A DNA stretch of 26,586 bases from Halobacillus ihumii (GTDB lineage: Bacteria; Bacillota; Bacilli; Bacillales; Halobacillaceae): contig NZ_CACVAO010000003.1 of assembly GCF_902726645.1 (NCBI RefSeq), forward strand, positions 1 to 26,586. The letters run 5' to 3'. Made by a program: the position numbers and the translations under genes. A model generated the notes under the pieces. It was not told where the DNA came from. It did no database searches and was given only the letters and a program-made list of their open reading frames with translations. Each line of letters starts with the position of its first letter. The stretch's first letter is position 1. Shown here piece after piece: positions 21,865 through 26,586 of this stretch.

Positions 21865-22953
21865 ATGGAATTGGTTAAACAATATGCCAAGCGAAAAGCG
21901 CAAGCAGCAGCTTTAGCTATTTTCCTTAAAATTATCCTTCCTATCCTCTTATTTTGTGCTCTTGTCTTTGGGGTTATCTTCATGATTTTGGCTATTTTAG
22001 GAGCTTCCACCGATAGTGATAGTGGCATAGAAAGTGGTCAAGCCGTGAATTTAAGTTCGCAAGTGTTATCTTACAAACCTCTTGTCGAAGAATATGCGTC
22101 TGAATATGGTGTAGAAAAGTATGTAGGCGTTATTCTTGCGCTTATGATGCAAGAATCCGGTGGACGTGGAAACGACCCTATGCAGGCTTCAGAGAGCCTT
22201 TGTGGTTCCGTTGGTTGTATTGATGACCCTGAATTATCCATCAAGCAAGGCGTGAAATACTTTTCTGGTGTTATTGAACGTGCCGATGGGGACATTAAAC
22301 TAGCCTTGCAGAGTTATAATTTTGGCGGTGGCTTCGTTGATTATGTGATGGAGCGTGGAGGAAGCTACAGCCAAGAGTTAGCGATTAATTTTTCAGCGAT
22401 GAAATATGAAGAATTGAAAAATACAGGAAACTATTCTTGTATTCATCCTGAAATGCTTCCTCAAGGGGCGTGCTATGGCGACGTGTTTTATGTTGACAAT
22501 GTTTTACGCTATTACGATTATACGATAGCTGTTGATGGTGAATTTGCGGTTCCTGTCCAAGGTGGACTAGATACCACCAGTAATTATGGTATGAGAATAC
22601 ACCCGATCTCTGGGGAACGTGACATGCACACAGGCATGGATTTTGACTGCGTGGGGAATGTCACTCCTATTTACGCCGCCCAATCAGGGAAAGTGGTTTA
22701 TTCCCAATTTCAAGGCGCAGCTGGATATGGAAATTTAGTGATGATTCAGCATGGAGATCAACTCATTACAGGCTATGCTCACTTATCTTCTTTAAGCGTT
22801 GACGTTGGGGATAGGGTAGAACAAGGTCAAAAGGTCGGTGTGTGTGGGACAACAGGAAATAGCACCGGTCCCCATTTGCATTTTGAAACGAAAACATCTT
22901 TGTGGGATGGACATATGAACCCTGCTCAATTTCTTGGATTAGGAGAATCTTAA
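21865..22953 (+). CDS. Bifunctional cell-wall hydrolase: lysozyme-like plus M23 peptidase
   Basis: The 362-aa protein has one N-terminal membrane helix (about 18-47), a CwlT/VirB1-type lysozyme-like domain (about 65-185) with catalytic Glu E97 in LMMQESGG and the downstream YNFGGGFVDYV, and a LytM/M23 zinc peptidase domain (about 230-355) with H255-x3-D259 and H337-L-H339. It would open the peptidoglycan for the transfer channel. The domain pair differs from CwlT of ICEBs1, which joins lysozyme to NlpC/P60. The ATG follows AGAAAGGAAGGGTTATGTA. The VirB8-like gene starts two bases after its stop. Confidence 0.9.
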   Translation: MELVKQYAKRKAQAAALAIFLKIILPILLFCALVFGVIFMILAILGASTDSDSGIESGQAVNLSSQVLSYKPLVEEYASEYGVEKYVGVILALMMQESGGRGNDPMQASESLCGSVGCIDDPELSIKQGVKYFSGVIERADGDIKLALQSYNFGGGFVDYVMERGGSYSQELAINFSAMKYEELKNTGNYSCIHPEMLPQGACYGDVFYVDNVLRYYDYTIAVDGEFAVPVQGGLDTTSNYGMRIHPISGERDMHTGMDFDCVGNVTPIYAAQSGKVVYSQFQGAAGYGNLVMIQHGDQLITGYAHLSSLSVDVGDRVEQGQKVGVCGTTGNSTGPHLHFETKTSLWDGHMNPAQFLGLGES

Positions 22954-22955
22954 AG

Positions 22956-23522
22956 ATGAAGAGAGATATGGTATTAAAAACGATTGTCTTAGTCATTGGC
23001 CTAGCTGTTGCCATCCTGACTTGGTTTGGCTTTCGTACCATTGATAATCAAGCTCAACAGATCGACAAACTGGAACAGCAAATCGAGAAAAAAGATAATC
23101 AGATTCGCTATTTAAAAGAAAACAACCAGGAACAGAATGAAGTGATCGAACGTTCTTCCACTCAGAAGATTCAAGATTCGGTTGAGGTGTTTGTGGAATC
23201 CGTTTTTGAAGTTCAAGAAGGGAATTATCAAGAAAGAAAAAGTCAGGCAGAAACGATTTTAACGCAAGCCATGCTAAAAAAAATCTTTCCAGAAAAAGAT
23301 GAATATACAGTGATGTATGAGTATTCCGTAGATCAAATTCATTCCTATGTTGATCAAAATGAAGAGCAGGCGAGTGCTTTTGTGACGTTTGAACAAGAGG
23401 TGACAAATACAAGGAATAAAAAGGAAAATGACAGCTATGTCACGATTGAAGTCTTTCTCCAAAAAGAAGGGGAACGCTGGTTAATTAATGATTTTAAACA
23501 AATTCAATCGGAACCACTATAA
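22956..23522 (+). CDS. VirB8/NTF2-like membrane-anchored conjugation protein
   Basis: The start chosen is ATG 22956 behind TTAGGAGAATC; the frame is open to 22902 but that lies inside the hydrolase gene. The 188-aa protein has a membrane helix (about 9-27), a Gln/Glu-rich coiled coil (about 30-62) and an extracellular domain with the NTF2-like pattern ending in GERWLINDF. Small second VirB8-like proteins are found at the end of comparable operons (YddI in ICEBs1 holds a similar place). Function is inferred from topology and context. It is the last clear mating-pair gene. Confidence 0.72.
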   Translation: MKRDMVLKTIVLVIGLAVAILTWFGFRTIDNQAQQIDKLEQQIEKKDNQIRYLKENNQEQNEVIERSSTQKIQDSVEVFVESVFEVQEGNYQERKSQAETILTQAMLKKIFPEKDEYTVMYEYSVDQIHSYVDQNEEQASAFVTFEQEVTNTRNKKENDSYVTIEVFLQKEGERWLINDFKQIQSEPL

Positions 23523-23553
23523 ATTGAAAGAAACGAATATAAGGGGCGATTTC

Positions 23554-23823
23554 ATGAAGAGTACAGGAGTTGTAAGAAAGGTTGATGAACTGGGAAGGAT
23601 TGTTGTTCCGAAGGAGTTAAGAAGATCGTTAGACATTCAACAACGAGATCCACTTGAGATATATGTTGACAATGATAAGATTGTTCTTCAAAAATACACT
23701 CCTAACAATGCGTGTGTTGTTACAGGAGAAGTCAGAGATGACAATGTTCACCTACCAAGTGGGATGATATTAAGTCCTAAAGGGATTGAAATATTAAAGA
23801 ATCAATTACAAGCTTTTGATTAG
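23554..23823 (+). CDS. abrB: Plasmid-encoded AbrB-family transition-state regulator
   Basis: The start chosen is ATG 23554 behind AAGGGGCGA. The 89-aa product begins MKSTGVVRKVDELGRIVVP, almost the same as chromosomal AbrB and Abh of Bacillus, followed by the swapped-hairpin DNA-binding domain (to about 53) and a C-terminal multimerisation domain with CVVTGEV. AbrB represses many stationary-phase genes; a plasmid copy may tie conjugation genes to growth phase or repress plasmid promoters. It lies 31 bp after the VirB8-like gene on the same strand and could be the operon's own brake. Confidence 0.92.
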   Translation: MKSTGVVRKVDELGRIVVPKELRRSLDIQQRDPLEIYVDNDKIVLQKYTPNNACVVTGEVRDDNVHLPSGMILSPKGIEILKNQLQAFD

Positions 23824-23847
23824 TGAAAGAAATCATTGTTCTATTCG

Positions 23848-23891
23848 CTCAAAGGAGAGTAGACGTTCCATAGCTTTCTTCTTTGAGTTTT
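23848..23891 (+). terminator. Probable terminator after abrB
   Basis: CTCAAAGGAGA (23848-23858) pairs with TCTTCTTTGAG (23877-23887), one G-U pair, followed by TTTT and AAATT. It would partly separate abrB from the next small gene, 22 bp downstream. Confidence 0.5.
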
Positions 23892-23912
23892 AAATTATAG
23901 GAGGCTGTCACA

Positions 23913-24170
23913 ATGGAACCTTTAAAAACAATCGCTACCGACATTAAACATTCAGTATTTGACAATGAATCTGAAGCTATCATGTATATTACAAAAGATA
24001 TTTATAGTGACGGTTTCATTGTATCCATTCCAGTGATCACTTTTTCATGCGATATAGCAACAGAACATGACTATAAATGGCTATTAAGATTTAACCTATT
24101 TGGAGATTTAGAGAAAAACAAACGCCTTGTCAACGTCATTAAAGAAGAAATTGCAAAGTTTGAACTTTGA
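23913..24170 (+). CDS. Hypothetical protein (85 aa)
   Basis: The ATG follows ATAGGAGGCTGTCACA. The product has alternating hydrophobic stretches (DGFIVSIPVITFSCDIA) compatible with beta strands, followed by a charged helix (KNKRLVNVIKEEIAKFEL); there is no signal peptide or clear membrane helix. No family is recognised. It lies between abrB and the main terminator, so it is either the end of the conjugation transcript or a separate short unit. Confidence 0.65.
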   Translation: MEPLKTIATDIKHSVFDNESEAIMYITKDIYSDGFIVSIPVITFSCDIATEHDYKWLLRFNLFGDLEKNKRLVNVIKEEIAKFEL

Positions 24171-24187
24171 ACAAGGGAATTTTAAAA

Positions 24188-24286
24188 ATGACACTAACTA
24201 ACTTTAACCAGCGTTATGAAGAAATTATTCATTCTGATCTATTCGGTTTATTTGGGGCATCGAACCCTCATAAACCGTTGGCTTAA
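24188..24286 (+). CDS. Possible 32-aa small protein
   Basis: An ATG at 24188 follows AAGGGAATTTT at about the right distance, 17 bp after the previous stop, and the frame runs 32 codons to TAA at 24284. The peptide (MTLTNFNQRYEEIIHSDLFG, then a short proline-containing tail) could form an amphipathic helix. A short stem CGTTGG/CCAACG overlaps its stop. Its place before the strong terminator makes translation plausible, but no homology is known to me. Confidence 0.42.
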   Translation: MTLTNFNQRYEEIIHSDLFGLFGASNPHKPLA

Positions 24287-24302
24287 TTAAGCCCAACGCT
24301 TC

Positions 24303-24347
24303 AAAGGAGAGCAGCTGTTTCACAGCTGCTCTCCTTTTTGCTTTTTT
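24303..24347 (+). terminator. Strong intrinsic terminator closing the conjugation region
   Basis: AAAGGAGAGCAGCTGT (24303-24318) pairs perfectly with ACAGCTGCTCTCCTTT (24322-24337) around TTC, followed by TTTTTGCTTTTTTT. It is the best intrinsic terminator in the window and ends the long rightward transcription unit. Confidence 0.9.
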
Positions 24348-24436
24348 TCTTCCTGCAGTAGTATTCATCCTTCTTTGGTCTCCTCATTGTAATTGTTTTC
24401 TCGTCATGAATGGAAAGGGTCTGCAAAAGAATAAGA

Positions 24437-24524
24437 GAATCTAAGAAATCCAAGTTGGCTAAGGGAGCGTAAGAAGAAAGTTCACCTTCTAACGCTCCCT
24501 AAGTCATTGGGTTTTCTAAGATTC
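24437..24524. repeat. Long imperfect inverted repeat (about 40-nt arms)
   Basis: Left arm 24437-24476 and right arm 24486-24524 pair through GAATCT-A-AGAAA / TTTCT-A-AGATTC, CCAA/TTGG, and AGGGAGCGT-A-AGAAG / CTTCT-A-ACGCTCCCT, with a small internal loop and a 9-nt terminal loop. A TTTTTT run lies 8 nt beyond the right arm. It fills the gap between the main terminator and the 59-aa gene. It may be a second terminator, a small RNA or a DNA hairpin; the rest of 24348-24627 shows nothing definite. Confidence 0.6.
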
Positions 24525-24627
24525 CCTAATCCTTTTTTGATACTTCGTATGCGCCTTCGGTCTTACCCTTCTACATTCATTCTCGAAAAAATTGTTCTTT
24601 GGTCACCAAAGAAAGGAGGAATAAAAG

Positions 24628-24807
24628 ATGATTGCATCCTTAATTATCACGTTAATTCTTATTTTGGGAGGAGGCATCACACTCATGACATTGATTGATG
24701 TAACGGAAAATGATGTGCTCCAGATGATATTCATAACAATGTATGGATTGTTGTCTATATATTTAATGGTTCATTGGTATCTTGAATATCTTGTCTCTCA
24801 AATATAA
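24628..24807 (+). CDS. 59-aa two-helix membrane protein
   Basis: The ATG at 24628 follows an excellent AAAGGAGG (24612-24619). The frame is 59 codons, just short enough to be missed by a 60-codon cut-off. The product has two hydrophobic helices (about residues 3-22, with LILILGGGITLM, and 30-57, with MIFITMYGLLSIYLMVHW) joined by a polar loop (DVTENDV). No family is recognised. It has its own hairpin at the stop codon and lies convergent to a minus-strand operon. Small two-helix proteins on plasmids include toxins, exclusion factors and regulators; nothing selects one. Confidence 0.72.
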   Translation: MIASLIITLILILGGGITLMTLIDVTENDVLQMIFITMYGLLSIYLMVHWYLEYLVSQI

Positions 24808-24834
24808 GAAGAAGGGATTCGTCCCTTCTTCTTA
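24805..24834. terminator. Shared terminator between convergent genes
   Basis: TAAGAAGAAGGGA pairs perfectly with TCCCTTCTTCTTA around a TTCG tetraloop, starting at the stop codon of the 59-aa gene and ending 9 bp before the stop of the minus-strand gene. It lacks a long T-run but is placed as a bidirectional terminator. Confidence 0.7.
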
Positions 24835-24843
24835 CAAATTTAT

Positions 24844-25233
24844 TTAATACCACCCACGCTCCTTTTGATTGTGCTCTCTAGCTGACGAACCATAAAAATA
24901 TTCTTTCATTATATTTTTTGTATGTTCTCTAAGTTGGTCGGAGGTAAAGGTCAGAAGTCCTTTTTGTTGGCTTGTCCTCCATTGATATTTAAATTCTTCC
25001 CCTTCTTGTGGTAAGGGTTTGAGGTCTATATGATGAACGGAATACATTTCACTTTTGACCTGGTTCAAATCCATTTGTACGGATTCAATCACAATGTCTA
25101 ATTTATCTAAGTACACATTTCTCATTTTAAAATCTTGAAAGTGTTTTTTATCCTGTTGAGTTACCTTCAGAACAAGGGGTAATATAATAGCTTTGACCAA
25201 TAATTCTCTTACTTCTTGATTCAAGGATTTCAC
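24844..25233 (-). CDS. Hypothetical protein, second gene of a minus-strand operon
   Basis: The frame gives 129 aa from GTG 25233, but a TTG at 25224 is better placed behind AAGGTGA and may be the real start, removing three residues. The product is soluble and charged: a helical N-terminus (EVRELLVKAIILPLVLKVTQ) and a C-terminal basic region (RGWY end). I recognise no domain. It follows the MerR-like/DUF3967 gene by about 20 bp on the same strand and is probably co-transcribed and functionally linked to it. Confidence 0.7.
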   Translation of the reverse strand: MKSLNQEVRELLVKAIILPLVLKVTQQDKKHFQDFKMRNVYLDKLDIVIESVQMDLNQVKSEMYSVHHIDLKPLPQEGEEFKYQWRTSQQKGLLTFTSDQLREHTKNIMKEYFYGSSAREHNQKERGWY

Positions 25234-25254
25234 CTTCTTATCTATGCTGAGTTG

Positions 25255-25884
25255 TCACCATTTCCAGAACTTCCATCCCTTTCTTTCCTGTCTTTCCTGT
25301 CTCAATGCTTCGAGGTCTTTCAGTACCTTAATAAGTTTTTCATCCATCTTACTCCATTCTTCATCCTTTTCTTTCGTAGCTGCGGTTTCAAATGGAGCTG
25401 TTAAAAACTTATCTACCCTCTGATTGATTCCATCCAGCAAGCGACGATCACGAGCTTCCAAGCGTTCATCCATTTTATTGAAAAGCATTTGAGTCTCCTG
25501 TTTTCCATCTTCTTTTCCTTTTACATAGGCACGTTCCACAGCTTCATTAATAATGGATTGAAAATCTTGTTTAGATAACGTGCTAGGGTCGGGTTTTTGT
25601 TCAAGAACGCTTAGTGTCTTTTCAGCGTTTTTTCGGTCTCTATATTGCTTGGCTACTGCTTTTATCGCGTCTTGTCTGTTTCTCTTCTTTTCGATACATT
25701 TCTTCAATTCAAAGAACATGCTAATATCTCGATCGTAATAAATACGTTGTTCCTTGTCATTCCTTTGAAATTCATAGCCTTCTTCTTCTAACGCTAACGC
25801 CCATTGTCGTAAGGTACTTGGCTTTATATCAAGTTTTAAAGCCACTTCCTTAGCAAAAAAACCGTAACTATAGGAGTCGTTCAT
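25255..25884 (-). CDS. MerR-like helix-turn-helix protein with DUF3967-type C-terminus
   Basis: The 209-aa protein starts with a MerR-type winged helix (about residues 6-65: FAKEVALKLDIKPSTLRQWA and QRIYYDRDI), continues as a long charged coiled coil (about 70-190), and ends in the aromatic, basic tip RKGWKFWKW. That layout is shared by DUF3967 proteins, common on Bacillus plasmids, and by RacA, which anchors DNA at the pole. The tip may bind membrane. The ATG at 25884 follows AGAGGTGAT. Possible roles are transcription control or plasmid positioning. It heads a two-gene operon reading away from the plasmid junction. Confidence 0.8.
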   Translation of the reverse strand: MNDSYSYGFFAKEVALKLDIKPSTLRQWALALEEEGYEFQRNDKEQRIYYDRDISMFFELKKCIEKKRNRQDAIKAVAKQYRDRKNAEKTLSVLEQKPDPSTLSKQDFQSIINEAVERAYVKGKEDGKQETQMLFNKMDERLEARDRRLLDGINQRVDKFLTAPFETAATKEKDEEWSKMDEKLIKVLKDLEALRQERQERKGWKFWKW

Positions 25885-25906
25885 AACGCGATCACCTCTT
25901 TATATA

Positions 25907-25935
25907 AAAGTACCAACGGAGGACAAAGTTGGCAA
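25907..25935 (-). promoter_or_regulatory. Probable promoter and operator of the minus-strand operon
   Basis: Minus strand TTGCCA (25935-25930), 17 bp, TACTTT (25912-25907), then AGAGGTGAT and ATG. CCAAC (25913-25917) and GTTGG (25928-25932) form an inverted repeat within the promoter, a likely binding site for the MerR-like product. Confidence 0.45.
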
Positions 25936-25955
25936 GATATTTCTTTCTCCTTTAT

Positions 25956-25983
25956 CTGACATTATTGACTACATATGTATAGA
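25956..25983 (+). promoter_or_regulatory. Possible promoter of a structured non-coding transcript
   Basis: CTGACA (25956-25961), 16 bp, TATAGA (25978-25983) on the plus strand, divergent from the minus-strand operon. No open reading frame of note follows until ardC; an intrinsic terminator lies about 310 bp downstream. Confidence 0.45.
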
Positions 25984-26219
25984 TTCCTTCGCCTTAAGGC
26001 GGTCCGTTTTTCTTGAAGAAAAGTCCAGTTCAAAAAAAATTATCGGGCGGCAGCACTACAGACTGAACTGGAAGCAAAGAACGCTTCCTGTCATTCTGTA
26101 CGTGTCGCTGACGGCACTAAATGGTGGGATAACCACGGTCTGTACAGAAAGGAAAAGCATCTTTCTTACATCCCGTAGGTTCCTCCCCCATTTGCCCTTG
26201 GCCGTACCGCACGAGCCGA

Positions 26220-26264
26220 AGGTCAAATGATCAAATAATAAAAGAAAAGGTCAAGTAATCAAGA
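26220..26264. repeat. Direct repeat AGGTCAA-N4-TCAA
   Basis: AGGTCAAATGATCAA (about 26220-26234) recurs as AGGTCAAGTAATCAA (about 26249-26263), 29 bp apart. The two flank an A-rich stretch and could be a protein-binding pair. Confidence 0.35.
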
Positions 26265-26273
26265 GCAAAAAGG

Positions 26274-26299
26274 AAAGCAGGTATACGCCTGCTTTTTAT
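26274..26299 (+). terminator. Intrinsic terminator upstream of the plasmid junction
   Basis: AAAGCAGG (26274-26281) pairs with CCTGCTTT (26288-26295) around TATACG, followed by TTTTTATT. It would end a rightward transcript from about 25990 and insulate ardC. Confidence 0.82.
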
Positions 26300-26344
26300 T
26301 ATGGTTATTTTTCCTTTTGCACTCCGAATCGTACAACGCTCTTG

Positions 26345-26408
26345 AATCTTCTAACCTTCCAATGGGGCAGGAACCGTATGCCTTTCCCCATTGGAAGCTA
26401 AGAAGATT
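26345..26408. repeat. Inverted repeat with 23-nt arms (oriT candidate, first half)
   Basis: AATCTTCTAACCTTCCAATGGGG (in two parts AATCTTCTAACC and TTCCAATGGGG, 26345-26367) pairs with 26386-26408, matching in all but a few positions, around an 18-nt loop. A second inverted repeat begins at the very next base. Confidence 0.75.
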
Positions 26409-26484
26409 AGGAAACCGTCAATAAACTTTCACGGCATAGCCTTCACTTCGTTTCGGTATTCCATGGTTTTATTGACGGTTTCCT
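26409..26484. repeat. Perfect 17-bp inverted repeat spanning the plasmid junction (oriT candidate, second half)
   Basis: AGGAAACCGTCAATAAA (26409-26425) is the exact reverse complement of TTTATTGACGGTTTCCT (26468-26484, the same bases as 9-25). The 42-nt interior includes CTTTCACGGCATAGCC. It directly follows the 26345-26408 repeat and precedes the ardC leader. Tandem inverted repeats immediately upstream of a leading-region gene are the usual setting of oriT, but no known nick motif was recognised. Confidence 0.72.
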
Positions 26485-26586
26485 ATAAGGGGTTGTGAGA
26501 TTCTCCATAGCAAAAGGGAAAAATAATCCCCTTTTGGGGAACAAACTTCGCTTCGGAGTTCCAAAGGAAAAATAAGGAGGAAAAAA
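26460..26586. repeat. Terminal direct repeat (circular overlap), right copy
   Basis: Identical to bases 1-127. It should be counted once when the circle is closed; the ardC-like gene then continues at base 131. Confidence 0.93.

Larger units (their letters stand above)
25990..26299 (+). ncRNA. Candidate structured non-coding RNA (about 310 nt) or oriT structure
   Basis: Stems in order: CGCC-TTAA-GGCG; TTTTCT-TGA-AGAAAA; TCCAGTTCA with TGAACTGGA enclosing about 30 nt; GGAAGC with GCTTCC; then a three-way arrangement closed by TTCTGTAC/GTACAGAA and holding GTGTCG-CTGA-CGGCAC and GTGG/CCAC hairpins (about 26094-26150); then CATTTGCCCTTGGC with GCCGAAGGTCAAATG (about 26189-26229). The segment ends in a clean terminator. 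No long frame is present. Density of ordered stems between a promoter and a terminator suggests a functional RNA; folding of single-stranded plasmid DNA at an origin of transfer is the alternative. Confidence 0.5.

Noticed and set aside
22993..23412. 139-codon minus-strand frame opposite the VirB8-like gene
   Set aside because: It has no ribosome site and lies against an operon gene with clear membrane and coiled-coil structure.
26094..26150. Three-way stem considered as a hammerhead ribozyme
   Set aside because: CTGA is present, but the GAAA and cleavage-site elements are not in the required positions.

Overview
The window is a complete circular plasmid written as a linear contig. Bases 1-127 are identical to bases 26460-26586, so the circle is 26,459 bp and the ends meet in the leader of an ardC-like gene. 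The host is very likely a low-GC Bacillaceae: AAGGAGG-type ribosome sites throughout, frequent GTG and TTG starts, a plasmid-borne AbrB, an Inc18 (pIP501/pAMbeta1)-type Rep, and a Tcp/Con-type Gram-positive conjugation operon. No rRNA, tRNA, CRISPR array, IS transposase or antibiotic-resistance gene was seen.

Layout. (1) 25885-26459 joined to 1-130: a non-coding block with a promoter, a structured stretch ending in an intrinsic terminator, and two abutting inverted repeats; it is one of two oriT candidates. (2) 131-2514: a leading-region-like string with an ArdC antirestriction protein, small orphan genes separated by hairpins, a zinc-ribbon protein and a small membrane protein. (3) 2606-8384: a cargo block with a eukaryotic-like protein kinase, a short tyrosine recombinase, and a type IIS-like restriction-modification pair (a fused double adenine methyltransferase and an AlwI-family endonuclease). 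A 50-nt decayed copy of the membrane-protein gene on the far side (8391-8450) marks the block as an insertion or recombination product. (4) 8512-10023: a ParM/ParR actin-type partition operon with a four-site centromere. (5) 10099-11886: an Inc18-type rep with a long leader, a convergent antisense RNA and a transcription attenuator; the origin is expected just after rep. (6) 12197-12464: a striking four-tier nested inverted repeat. (7) 12683-23522: the conjugation operon (Replic_Relax-like protein, VirD4-type coupling protein, TcpC, TcpD, TcpE, VirB4 ATPase, lipoprotein, VirB6-like channel protein, lysozyme/M23 hydrolase, VirB8-like protein), followed by abrB and small genes up to a strong terminator at 24303-24347. 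(8) 24628-25884: a 59-codon membrane protein and a convergent two-gene minus-strand operon headed by a MerR-like/DUF3967 protein.

Together the genes describe a self-transmissible plasmid: copy number set by antisense RNA and attenuation, stable inheritance by an actin filament, transfer by a mating-pair apparatus, and protection or competition through ArdC, restriction-modification and possibly the kinase. The main puzzle is the relaxase. No HUH, MobL or Rep_trans-type relaxase is encoded, so that role must fall to an atypical protein; the Replic_Relax-like protein next to the nested inverted repeat and the TcpM-reminiscent tyrosine recombinase are the two candidates.
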